A DNA stretch of 50,378 bases from Desulfoluna sp. (GTDB lineage: Bacteria; Desulfobacterota; Desulfobacteria; Desulfobacterales; Desulfolunaceae), in contig NZ_JAQYWB010000046.1 of the NCBI RefSeq assembly GCF_030145185.1, positions 1 to 50,378 of the forward strand. The letters run 5' to 3'. The notes beneath the pieces were generated by a model. It made no database searches, was not told the origin of the DNA, and saw nothing but the letters and a program-made list of their open reading frames with translations. Position numbers and translations under genes: made by a program. This document shows positions 35,525 through 43,047 of this stretch, piece by piece (position 1 is the stretch's first letter; every line of letters begins with the position of its first letter).

Positions 35525-35717
35525 TGAGGGGACCGGGGCCGATAACCCGGAGTTGATTCATGTAGATAAAGAGTTCAGCCGTTGCCTGAAGTGTGGGTAT
35601 GAAGATGGCTTTCATGTCTCTTTTGCCGCCGTCAAGGACCAGAGGGCAGAGGTGATCCTTATTTGTCCTCGATGTGGCAAGCGTTATGGACCCGGGTGGC
35701 GTGTCACCCTGGTGTGA
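35517..35717 (+). CDS. Small zinc-ribbon protein
   Basis: A 66-aa protein with Cys23-x2-Cys26 (RCLKCGYED) and Cys50-x2-Cys53 (LICPRCGKRYGPGW), a four-Cys zinc ribbon like those of transcription- or translation-associated mini-proteins. The likely ATG at 35517 lies inside the preceding gene and lacks a ribosome-binding site, so translation probably depends on coupling to it. The family is not recognised. The ferredoxin gene follows after 57 nt. Confidence 0.65.
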   Translation: MTDEGTGADNPELIHVDKEFSRCLKCGYEDGFHVSFAAVKDQRAEVILICPRCGKRYGPGWRVTLV

Positions 35718-35774
35718 GCTCGTTTTACCGGCAGTATCAGACAAACCGTGGTTTATTATCAACAGGAGGAGAGT

Positions 35775-35969
35775 ATGGGAAAGCGTGTGGTGATTGATGA
35801 AGAGGAGTGCATGGGATGCGAAGCCTGCGTGGAGATCGCTCCGGACGTGTTTGAATTTGATGATGATGCCGGAAAGGCGCTGGTCACCCTGCCCGAGGGG
35901 GGCGATCTCGCACTGATCGAAGAAGCGATGGATGCCTGTCCCGCCGATTGTATTACCTGGCAAGAGTGA
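35775..35969 (+). CDS. Single-cluster [4Fe-4S] ferredoxin
   Basis: A 64-aa electron carrier of the Desulfovibrio ferredoxin I type. The cluster ligands are Cys12, Cys15 and Cys18 (ECMGCEACVE) and Cys55 in MDACPADCI; Cys59 is spare, as in relatives that lost the second cluster. The acidic composition is typical. The ATG at 35775 is fixed by AGGAGGAG 3-4 nt upstream. Its redox partners are not encoded nearby. The end is followed within 10 nt by a fragment of the repeat element (copy D). Confidence 0.93.
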   Translation: MGKRVVIDEEECMGCEACVEIAPDVFEFDDDAGKALVTLPEGGDLALIEEAMDACPADCITWQE

Positions 35970-35976
35970 TATCGCC

Positions 35977-36014
35977 CTAACCCGGATAGTTCATGAGAAA
36001 ACAATCAGGGCTAA
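35977..36014. repeat. Left-end fragment of the MITE-like element (copy D)
   Basis: CTAACCCGGATAGTTCATGA and the next 18 bases match the first 38 bases of copy A with few changes, including CAATCAGG-CTAA. No right end is present. Locally CGCCCTAA and TTAGGGCG-like sequences face each other, suggesting a deletion product. Confidence 0.65.
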
Positions 36015-36098
36015 GGGCGACGCGCTGGAGGCCCCACTCTTCCTGTGAGTATCAAGGGGGGTGGGGTCTCCTGTCTGACATGGTATCAGGGGGGAGTC

Positions 36099-36998
36099 AT
36101 GAACGTTTTGATTACTGGAGGCACCGGTTTTATCGGCACGGTTGTGGCGACCCGCCTTTTAAGTGAGGGACACGAGGTGGCGGTGACTGGGCGCAGCGGC
36201 CTGTCTTCCCTGATCGGCAGGGACCGCTTTCGAACCATTACCTGTGACACCACCGTTTCCGGTACCTGGCAGGAAGAGGTGGCACGCAGCGCCGTGGTGA
36301 TTAACCTGGCTGGTCGCACCATTTTCACCCGGTGGAATGAGGCGAAAAAGGCGGACATTTTGGAGGGGCGTTTGCTTACCACGGAAAACGTGGTGAACGC
36401 CATGTCAACGGGGGCTGTTTTGTTGAGTGCTTCAGCCGTCGGTTTTTACGGAGACCGGGGCGATACACTGTTGGCAGAGGAAGATGCGGGTGGTGACGGG
36501 TTCCTCGCCGATGTGTGCAAACGGTGGGAGGCAGAAGCCATGGCCGCCTCAGCCAAGGGTGTGCGGGTGGTGATCATGCGTTTTGGCGGGGTCCTGGGCC
36601 AGGGCGGCGGGGCTTTGGGGGCGATGCTGACGCCCTATAAGATGGGACTTGGCGGTCCCCTTGCCAGCGGGGAGCAGTGGTTCCCGTGGATTCATATGGA
36701 TGATCTTGTGACAGCCTTGATCTTTTTGATGGGGCATGACAGTGCCGAGGGACCCGTGAACTTTTGTGCCCCTTATGTGGTGAGAAACAAAGAGTTCTCA
36801 AAAACCCTTGCCGCCGTCCTCGGGCGTCCGGCCCCGTTCACTGTTCCACTGTTTGCCCTGCGCATGGCCATGGGAGAGCTTGCCGATGAGATCATCGCCA
36901 GCCAGCGTGTGGTGCCTGAAAAACTCTCATCCTGGGGATTCTCTTTTGCTTACCCTTCCCTTGAGGGTGCCTTGAAAAACATTTTGCAGGGAGAGTGA
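36099..36998 (+). CDS. TIGR01777-family NAD(P)-binding epimerase-like protein
   Basis: A 299-aa extended short-chain dehydrogenase-like protein of the YfcH/SDR39U1 type: Rossmann GGTGFIGTVVATRLL, NLAGRTIFTRWNEAKK, SASAVGFYGDRGD and the C-terminal DUF1731 (ALRMAMGELADEIIASQRVVPEKL). The family is widespread; its reaction is not established. The ATG at 36099 is set by GGGGGGA 4 nt upstream; the frame is open from 36045. It is monocistronic and ends before repeat-rich intergenic DNA. Confidence 0.93.
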   Translation: MNVLITGGTGFIGTVVATRLLSEGHEVAVTGRSGLSSLIGRDRFRTITCDTTVSGTWQEEVARSAVVINLAGRTIFTRWNEAKKADILEGRLLTTENVVNAMSTGAVLLSASAVGFYGDRGDTLLAEEDAGGDGFLADVCKRWEAEAMAASAKGVRVVIMRFGGVLGQGGGALGAMLTPYKMGLGGPLASGEQWFPWIHMDDLVTALIFLMGHDSAEGPVNFCAPYVVRNKEFSKTLAAVLGRPAPFTVPLFALRMAMGELADEIIASQRVVPEKLSSWGFSFAYPSLEGALKNILQGE

Positions 36999-37006
36999 AG
37001 GGAAAC

Positions 37007-37050
37007 CGTTCTTCGTGCTTGGTGCTTCGTTCGAGGAGTCGCTACGCTCC
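37007..37050 (-). repeat. Inverted copy of the 519-665 dispersed repeat
   Basis: The reverse complement begins GGAGCGTAGCGACTCCTCGA and continues with CACCAAG and CACGAAG units, matching 524-572 and 591-641 with few differences. It begins 9 nt past the TIGR01777 stop codon. Confidence 0.82.
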
Positions 37051-37228
37051 ATCAATTTAAAACAAACCATGCGCTGGGTGTTGATAACAGGCCTTAATAC
37101 ATGTCTCAGTCTCAGATTTACGTCGAACCCAATGCGGTTGTGATTCGCCGGTCTTGATTGATCATCGTTTCGCCCACCTTTTGAGTTTACGTCACCACCC
37201 TCTTCATAAAGCCCGGCAGTATCCCCTA

Positions 37229-37263
37229 TCCACCATGGGTTCCCGCCTTCGCGGGAAAGACGG
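37229..37263 (-). repeat. REP-like GCGGGAA palindrome
   Basis: TTCCCGC (37240-37246) pairs with GCGGGAA (37251-37257) around CTTC; read on the minus strand it is the familiar CCCGCGAAGGCGGGAA-type extragenic palindrome common in proteobacteria. Minus-strand frames through it give FPAKAGTHGG- and FPRRREPM-like peptides, a known artefact. The rest of 36999-37446 has no gene. Confidence 0.75.
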
Positions 37264-37446
37264 TAGAGAAGAGTGACGCCCTTGCCTCCTCGTCTTCCCC
37301 GGCTGTCCTGAAAAATGGATCCGGTTGAGCCGTTTTACAGCCCGACACTCTCCACCTTTTGTATCGCCAAGTGACCGGGGATCCATGCCTAAATTTACAT
37401 TTCCCTCCAGTCTGAGGCTCCGGTGGAATGGGAGCGCAAGGGCACC

Positions 37447-38019
37447 CTATGCATACCATTCGCTTCGTTTCCAGTCTCTGGCCTCTTTTTGAAAACTTTT
37501 CAGGTAGCAGCGCCCCTTTTTATCCCTGATGTCGTAGACCGCGTGTCGAAGGACGGTGATGGCGACCCCGCCTTTCATCTTTAATTCAATATCATAGCGA
37601 GAAAAATTTTCCAGCAGCCCTTTGATCACTTCCCCTTCCAGGAGAGTGAGAAGGATGACCTGCCTCTCCCTGATGAGAGGGTAAAGTGTTTTATTTTTGA
37701 TGAAGTAGCGATGGGCCGGTGCATGGATGGGGCCCATGCCAAGGGCCGTTGCCTTTTTATCGGTTTTTATGAGGCGGGTAATGACCTCGGTTGACGCCTC
37801 CGGAAAGTGGCATTTAACCTCCACCTTCGGGATGACGACCTCGTCTTGATCCGTTGCGACGTGGAGGTCATAGGTCGTCTGCCGCACGAGGACTCCCGCC
37901 AGGGAGCGTTGGTTATGCAGGAGGAACCGGGTCTTCTCCTGGCTTGTCTCAAGGGTGTTGAAGCCACTGAATTCATAGTGCTCTTTTTTGTAGTCCGAGA
38001 ACCCCTGGAGTTGCGTCAT
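37447..38019 (-). CDS. Hfq-like protein with two apparent Sm folds
   Basis: A 190-aa protein. Residues about 110-165 align with the Hfq core: PLIRERQVILLTLLEGE parallels the Hfq RRER rim and Sm1 start, VIKGLLENFSRYDIEL the G-x-I-x-F strand, and ITVLRHAVYDIR the Sm2 motif (Y-K-H replaced by L-R-H). Residues about 28-72 show the same strand order more weakly: RFLLHNQRSLAGVLVRQTTY, then VVIPKVEVK, suggesting a second Sm unit in the same chain. Classical Hfq is a 70-100-aa hexamer; a fused pair could form a trimeric ring. It starts 3 nt after the DUF177 stop (GGGGG about 10 nt before the ATG at 38019), so it is translationally linked to a ribosome-assembly gene. RNA binding is inferred. Confidence 0.72.
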   Translation of the reverse strand: MTQLQGFSDYKKEHYEFSGFNTLETSQEKTRFLLHNQRSLAGVLVRQTTYDLHVATDQDEVVIPKVEVKCHFPEASTEVITRLIKTDKKATALGMGPIHAPAHRYFIKNKTLYPLIRERQVILLTLLEGEVIKGLLENFSRYDIELKMKGGVAITVLRHAVYDIRDKKGRCYLKSFQKEARDWKRSEWYA

Positions 38020-38022
38020 GGG

Positions 38023-38577
38023 TTATTTCCCCCCCTTGAGAACTCTGAGTTTTGCGAAGGCAGGGTGTCCGGTGAAGATTTCACATTGACAGGCACCCTG
38101 GTTGAGATTTTTTCCGCATTCACGGCAGAGTCCCTTGCAGGTGTCCTTGCAGATCGGGTTCAAGGGGAGAGACATCACCACTTCGTCCTGAAGATAGGGG
38201 GTCAGGTCAATGTGATCACCCTCGAAGGTCTCTCGGATCAGGGCCTCTTCGCTGAGTTCCACCTCCATCTCCTCACCTTCTTGCGGTTCATGCTCCTGGG
38301 CGGAGTCCGGAACGAAGTGAAGATCGATCTCGGTGGTCAGGGCGTGGGAAAAAGATTCCAGGCATCTCCCGCAGGGTTGTTCGACCGTGAGGGCCAGCGT
38401 TCCCTTGACCTCTACCTGGCCTCCTGTGATACGCGCTGAAAGATCGATGGCCACAGGGGTGGTGAATCGAACCTCTCCTTTTTTCTCCAGGTCGGCAAGG
38501 ACGGGGAAACAGCCAGGGGACTCGCTCGCGGAGAAGGGGCTCCAGTTGTCTGAAAGGGTGGATATATTAAGGATCAT
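38023..38577 (-). CDS. yceD: DUF177 / YceD family protein
   Basis: A 184-aa protein of the DUF177 family, needed for 23S rRNA accumulation in E. coli and plants. The central Cys pair (CGRC) and the C-terminal ICKDTCKGLCRECGKNLN followed by CQCE are the family hallmarks and probably bind zinc. The ATG at 38577 (MILNISTL) is chosen for GGAGAG 4 nt upstream; frames from 38682 or 38589 are longer but less likely. In most genomes rpmF (L32) follows at once; here the next gene, after 3 nt, is the Hfq-like protein and no rpmF is present nearby. Confidence 0.9.
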   Translation of the reverse strand: MILNISTLSDNWSPFSASESPGCFPVLADLEKKGEVRFTTPVAIDLSARITGGQVEVKGTLALTVEQPCGRCLESFSHALTTEIDLHFVPDSAQEHEPQEGEEMEVELSEEALIRETFEGDHIDLTPYLQDEVVMSLPLNPICKDTCKGLCRECGKNLNQGACQCEIFTGHPAFAKLRVLKGGK

Positions 38578-38778
38578 GTTGCTCTCCATGGTTGGCGGGC
38601 CGATGATGGTTGCAAGGGGCACCCTTGATAAAAAAACCATCCGGCGTGAAAGGGGTGCGTTTATATCTGCGATCTGCAGCATAAAGGCACCCGGTATGCC
38701 TTAAGAATAAAATACCTGTGAACATTTTTACGAACTCTCTATCGCGTATTAGAACAGAAAGATGTCCGGTTGTAAATG

Positions 38779-39606
38779 TCATGGAAGGGTGAATCGAGCC
38801 ATGACAGGGGCGTGGTCGGACAAGGGGGTTGGAAAGGCCGTTGCCGGCCCCCTGGGGGTGAGCCCTCGGTAAAAAATATGGTCCAGGGCGAGCTGGGTGT
38901 TTCCACCGATGAGAGCCACCAGCGGTGAGGTTCCGGGTCGTTTTCCGGTGACAGGTATTTCCATGAAGTGAGGAAGGGCTTTTTTGACCACGGCGAGTCG
39001 CTGGTTGCTCCATGTATTGAAATCTCCGCAGATCACCACAGGCCCCTTAAAGGGGGAGACCCTTTCATGGATTTTTTCCATTTGAGCGGACAGGCCTCCT
39101 GGGGAGAGCTCAAAGTTGAGGCCATGGAGGGTAATCACGAGGAGGCGGTGTGTTTTTCCGTTCCGATCGGCCACAGGATATACAGCGGCCAGTCCCATCT
39201 TGGGGGTGGTGTAACCGAATTCACGCTGTGCGACTGTGATGGGGTGGGTGGTCATCGGGGGCGTCGATGAAAGGAGGGCGACCCCCGAGAGCGTATCGCT
39301 CCACCACCAGCGGAAGCTGCGGGCAAAATCAGCCCCTCGGCCCGGGATGGAAAGCATCTTCGGGGTCGCCTCTTGCAGGGCGACCAGAGACGAGGGGCTG
39401 CCTTCGGTGAGCTTTATTATGGTTTCCGCTATCTCAGGGGTTGAACTCTTGGCCCCTTTGGCGACATTCCATGTCACCAGAGTAAAGGTGGGAGCAAGCC
39501 TTGGGTTTTCGTCGGGGTAGGCGGAGACCTCATCCACGTCCTGAAGAGATGTGCAGGCGGTGGAAAGAAGCAGCATCAGAGCCAGCAGAAGTATCCTGGG
39601 GTTCAC
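38779..39606 (-). CDS. Endonuclease/exonuclease/phosphatase-family lipoprotein
   Basis: A 275-aa EEP-fold hydrolase with a lipoprotein signal (LALMLLLSTAC, lipidated Cys18). Catalytic landmarks are TWNVAKGAK, ALQEA (metal Glu), ITLHGLNF, ICGDFNTWSN, LDHIFYRG and SDHAPV. The family includes DNases, sphingomyelinases and phosphoinositide phosphatases; the substrate is open. The start is the GTG at 39606, which overlaps the rhomboid stop as GTGA with GGGGAGGGG just upstream; a much longer frame reaches 40122 but is the shadow of the rhomboid gene. An outer-membrane or periplasmic location is expected. Confidence 0.87.
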   Translation of the reverse strand: MNPRILLLALMLLLSTACTSLQDVDEVSAYPDENPRLAPTFTLVTWNVAKGAKSSTPEIAETIIKLTEGSPSSLVALQEATPKMLSIPGRGADFARSFRWWWSDTLSGVALLSSTPPMTTHPITVAQREFGYTTPKMGLAAVYPVADRNGKTHRLLVITLHGLNFELSPGGLSAQMEKIHERVSPFKGPVVICGDFNTWSNQRLAVVKKALPHFMEIPVTGKRPGTSPLVALIGGNTQLALDHIFYRGLTPRGPATAFPTPLSDHAPVMARFTLP

Positions 39607-40460
39607 AGCGCCCCTCCCCTGCCGACATAAAAGGCGAGGCAGCAGACAAGGGTGGAGAACGCCAGGCCGATTTGTTGAAGGAGAGGCCCTTGTTTCTCTG
39701 GAAGCAGCCCCGGGAGGACCCCGGCCGCCAGGCCAAAGCCGAATCCCAGCAGGTGGCCTGTTACATCGGACCCCGGTCCCACCCCGGAAAAAGCGAGAAT
39801 GGCCAGACCCGCGCCCAGGGGCAGGAGGGCTCTCCAAAGCGGAGTGCGGGCGGAAAGGCGCCTTAAGGTGCCCCCGGAGGCGAGGAGTCCGGCGGCTGCA
39901 AAGACCAGGGTCGATGCGCCGAAAGAGACGTGACCCATACCGGAAAACCAGAAGGCATTCATCCCATTGGCCAGGGCCGAGGCCCCAAGAAGAAGAGCCC
40001 ACCCCACGCCGTCTCCGCAGATCTGAAAGACCCCGGTGGCAAAAATAATCAGGCCAGCCATGTTGCCCAGGAGGTGCGGCCAGTCGGCATGAAGAAACAG
40101 GGCCGTGAGGGTGCGGTACCACTCACCGGACAGGATGCGGGAAGAGGAGGCGGCATAAAGTTTTACCGGTTCATCCAACCCGGTCAGGGAGCCGGTTTTA
40201 AGAAAAATCGCCAGGATCACGCAGGCGGCAAAGAGGCCGGACCATGACGGAGCCAGGGACCATGTTTTTTCGATGCGGGGGCGATTCTCCACGTCATACG
40301 TGGCGATCAGAGTTCGGCAGCGCTGGCTCTCCTCGGGATGGATCCACAGGGTCAGGCATCCGTTTTCGGCAGCAATGCGATGTTCGATACCGGCGGTGGT
40401 CAGCAGCAACCCGATTTCCCGGGCGCGTTTTCGAGTCATTGGAGTCAGGAGAGGTTCCAT
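39603..40460 (-). CDS. Rhomboid intramembrane serine protease
   Basis: A 285-aa protein with a 75-residue cytosolic N-terminal domain (MEPLLTPMTRKRAREIGLLL and on) resembling that of other bacterial rhomboids, then about seven transmembrane helices. The oxyanion segment is HADWPHLLGN (His124, Asn133), the nucleophile Ser183 lies in FGASTLVF and the base His236 in SDVTGHLLGF. The usual GxSG reads GAST, so Gly after Ser is replaced by Thr. Rhomboids cleave membrane proteins within the bilayer. The ATG at 40460 has AAGAGA 5 nt upstream. The downstream EEP lipoprotein gene overlaps by 4 nt, so the two are co-translated. Confidence 0.88.
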   Translation of the reverse strand: MEPLLTPMTRKRAREIGLLLTTAGIEHRIAAENGCLTLWIHPEESQRCRTLIATYDVENRPRIEKTWSLAPSWSGLFAACVILAIFLKTGSLTGLDEPVKLYAASSSRILSGEWYRTLTALFLHADWPHLLGNMAGLIIFATGVFQICGDGVGWALLLGASALANGMNAFWFSGMGHVSFGASTLVFAAAGLLASGGTLRRLSARTPLWRALLPLGAGLAILAFSGVGPGSDVTGHLLGFGFGLAAGVLPGLLPEKQGPLLQQIGLAFSTLVCCLAFYVGRGGAL

Positions 40461-40519
40461 GGCATCTCTTTTCGATGGTGAATGTGAAGGGCTGGGGCCT
40501 GTAAAACAAGTCTCTTGTT

Positions 40520-41320
40520 TCAGGGGGACTCCCGTGACTCTAAATTTTTCAGGAATTGCATCACGAGGGTGTTGAAAGACTCCGGTTCTTCCACGTTGAC
40601 GACGTGGTGGGTGCCGGGCAGGGTCATGAGGATGGCGTTTTGCATGCGGGCGGCCACCTCTTTTTTATGGGGCAACGGAGCGTAGTCGTGCTCTGAATGG
40701 ATGAGCAGGGCAGGGCAGGTGATGTGGGGGAGCCTTTCCATCACGCTCCAGTTTTTCAGGGCACGCAGAGAGGAGAGGTAGGGACGCCTGGGGTTTTCAG
40801 CCCATCGGGAGATCAACGTCTCTCGAAGCTCGGCCATCTCAGGCGTGGGAAAGACATTGTTTGCGATGAGTGCGCCCATGCGTTTCGGTCCGAGGAGGGC
40901 GGAGATAAGAAGACGCCCGTAGTAAAAACGCTGTTGGGCAAAGGTCTCCACCGGCACGATGGCGCTCATGTTGGTGACCACAATGGATCGCAGGAGGGGG
41001 GCGTGGTCCAGGGCGAGGTGGAAGGCGACGGCACCGCCCATGGAGAGCCCCACCACGTGGGCGGGTTCATCGGTGATTTTTTGAAGAAAGGCCCCCACGT
41101 CTTCGGCAAAGAGGGCGATGCTGTAAGGTCCTATGGGTTTTTCACTTTTCCCGTGGCCGCGGAGATCCAGGGTGATGACCCGGAATCGAGAGGAAAATGC
41201 CTCGACCTGGTATTCCCAATCCCGAAGGCTGGATCCCAGCCCGTGGATAAACAGTAAGGGGGGGCCGTCACCATGGGTTTCGTAGTGCATGGAGAGGCCG
41301 TTGGCGGTGGTCTGGGGCAT
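40520..41320 (-). CDS. Alpha/beta-hydrolase fold protein
   Basis: A 266-aa serine hydrolase: oxyanion FIHGLGSSLRDW, LDLRGHGKSEKP, nucleophile Ser in VVGLSMGGAVAFHL, acid in LIHSEHDYAPLP, and His in LPGTHHVVNVEEP. The complete triad and normal length point to an esterase, lactonase or C-C hydrolase; the substrate cannot be told. GGAG lies 8 nt before the ATG at 41320. It is 59 nt upstream of the rhomboid gene on the same strand and may share its transcript. Confidence 0.9.
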   Translation of the reverse strand: MPQTTANGLSMHYETHGDGPPLLFIHGLGSSLRDWEYQVEAFSSRFRVITLDLRGHGKSEKPIGPYSIALFAEDVGAFLQKITDEPAHVVGLSMGGAVAFHLALDHAPLLRSIVVTNMSAIVPVETFAQQRFYYGRLLISALLGPKRMGALIANNVFPTPEMAELRETLISRWAENPRRPYLSSLRALKNWSVMERLPHITCPALLIHSEHDYAPLPHKKEVAARMQNAILMTLPGTHHVVNVEEPESFNTLVMQFLKNLESRESP

Positions 41321-41476
41321 GGCAGTGTCTCCGCTGGATTGCGACTGAGTCGATGGGGGGGATGTGTCCGGTCGACCTGAGCACAGTGAGTGATCCTGTC
41401 AATTATAAATCAAGGGCGTTGAAAGGGGAAGGGTTGAGGTCGGCGTCTTTCCGCTCACGCCAGGCCGCAGGGTATA

Positions 41477-41514
41477 AAAAAAGGCCCCTTGCGTCTATTC
41501 AAGGGGCCTTTTTT
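41477..41514 (-). terminator. Strong bidirectional terminator after the DUF945 gene
   Basis: AAAAAAGGCCCCTT (41477-41490) pairs perfectly over 14 bp with 41501-41514 around a 10-nt loop. On the minus strand, the direction of the DUF945 gene ending at 41539, the stem is followed by T6. Confidence 0.92.
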
Positions 41515-41538
41515 GGTGAGGGCGTATGGTTTGTGGCC

Positions 41539-42846
41539 TTACATGATGGTGTTGCCGTTGATGGTGACGTGGCCTTCTTTGATGGTGGCCTGGGTGCGGT
41601 AGTATTTGCCGTCAGAGACGAGGAATCCCTGGTCCATGAGCTGCATCAACTTGCCGAGGTCCATAAAGGTGTTGAGAAAGGCTTTGGGCAGAGCCGCTTC
41701 AAACTGGGCATCCAGGGCCTGCATAATCAAAGCCATGGAGGGAAGATTGGCTGCCTTTTCCCCCACAACGGCGGCATAGCCAGTGGCGGTGAGGGCTTCG
41801 TCTTTGGCGGTGCCGAGGTTCAATGAGGCCAGGGTCAGCTTGGGGTTTCGTTTCAGGATCTCCGGCAGAAGTTCCATCACTTTTCCCATGATCATCATGC
41901 CGTACATATTCGAACCCATTTCATCGGCGTTGGCGGTGGCTTCGTTGATGGTGGTCCGAAGGGCGTCCATGGAGGCCTTGTCCAGGTTGTCCAGCAGGAT
42001 TTGGAGCGAGGCTGGTGCATAGCTTAACTCATGGGTCTTGAGGCTTTTAAAGCCGAGCTCGAGGGTTGAGTTGTAAACCTCGGCCTTTTCTATTCCCTGG
42101 GCGGCTACGTAGGCGTCATCCAGGTTGAAGCGGATGCTTGCATCTTTGCTTGTGATGGCGACCTGGGAGATATCGTACCGTGCGCTGGTATCCCCTTGAT
42201 TCTTATTGGCAGACAAGATCACCGAGTCGATGGAGAGTTTTTCCGTGTCGCTTTCCGTGACGGTAAAGGAGGGAGCCTCTGCCTTGAAGTTGAAGTCACG
42301 GGTGGCCCAGTTGAAGGTGCCGGATCCGTTTAATCCCGCGAAAGCGATGTTGACCGGGTTTTTATCGCCTTCAATGGTCTTGGTATACGCCTCGATGCTG
42401 TAAACGCTGTCGATTGTTTTGTCAAAACCGATGAGGCTCTCCATTTTAAAGGGGGGGAGCTCTTTGAGCACGGCGTTTAAATCCACCTCCTCGTCTTCGG
42501 TGGGCTCAATCCAGAGGGTGGAGTGATCAAGGGCCAGGCCCACGGGGGATTTGGAGGAGAGGGCACCCCAAAACACAGGGCCATGGGTGATCACGCTTTT
42601 GTAGCGAAGTTCAGCGGGGAGGGCCAGGTCCTGTCCCATGGTTTTGAGGGACATGCTGCCGGTGATCGTGGATGAGAACCATCCCCTCTGGTAGTTGAGG
42701 TCCGTGAGTTCGAGCGTGGGGTTTTTTTGGAGCGTTTCATCGGTGATCTGGCTGTAAAACGTCTCTACTTGCCTGCCGACATACCATGGGGCGCCCAAAA
42801 GTAGAATAAGACCGAGAATAATAATGCCGCCGAGTGCTTTTTTCAT
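41539..42846 (-). CDS. DUF945 / YdgA-family protein
   Basis: A 435-aa protein with an N-terminal signal anchor (ALGGIIILGLILLLGAPWYVG) followed by a large periplasmic beta-rich domain. The opening after the anchor (NPTLELTDLNYQRGWFSSTI) and the total length match the DUF945/YdgA family, found in the inner membrane of Gram-negatives and of unknown function. GGAGATGTT precedes the ATG at 42846. It is monocistronic with a strong terminator. The 201-bp gap upstream (42847-43047) holds nothing recognisable. Confidence 0.88.
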   Translation of the reverse strand: MKKALGGIIILGLILLLGAPWYVGRQVETFYSQITDETLQKNPTLELTDLNYQRGWFSSTITGSMSLKTMGQDLALPAELRYKSVITHGPVFWGALSSKSPVGLALDHSTLWIEPTEDEEVDLNAVLKELPPFKMESLIGFDKTIDSVYSIEAYTKTIEGDKNPVNIAFAGLNGSGTFNWATRDFNFKAEAPSFTVTESDTEKLSIDSVILSANKNQGDTSARYDISQVAITSKDASIRFNLDDAYVAAQGIEKAEVYNSTLELGFKSLKTHELSYAPASLQILLDNLDKASMDALRTTINEATANADEMGSNMYGMMIMGKVMELLPEILKRNPKLTLASLNLGTAKDEALTATGYAAVVGEKAANLPSMALIMQALDAQFEAALPKAFLNTFMDLGKLMQLMDQGFLVSDGKYYRTQATIKEGHVTINGNTIM

Positions 42847-43047
42847 AACATCTCCGTGAGATATGTGTCAGGGGTTCGAGTGTGGAGTGATTGCTAAAAC
42901 AATGAAGATCCATACATATCAGTTAATGAATCCGAGTAAAATAAAAAATGGGTGTTCGGTACAAAAACCATTGTTGTATGAACGGGCTGGCCCAAGGCGG
43001 GGCGGCGTGAGCCGGCCCCTGAGGCCCGTGAAACCTCTTTTAATCGG

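Noticed and set aside
37204-37459. Minus-strand small frames with FPRRREPM- and FPAKAGTH-like peptides
   Set aside because: Such peptides are typical artefacts of GCGGGAA-type extragenic palindromes.
39607-40122. N-terminal extension of the EEP lipoprotein
   Set aside because: It is the shadow of the rhomboid gene; the GTG at 39606 has a strong ribosome-binding site and is followed directly by a lipoprotein signal.
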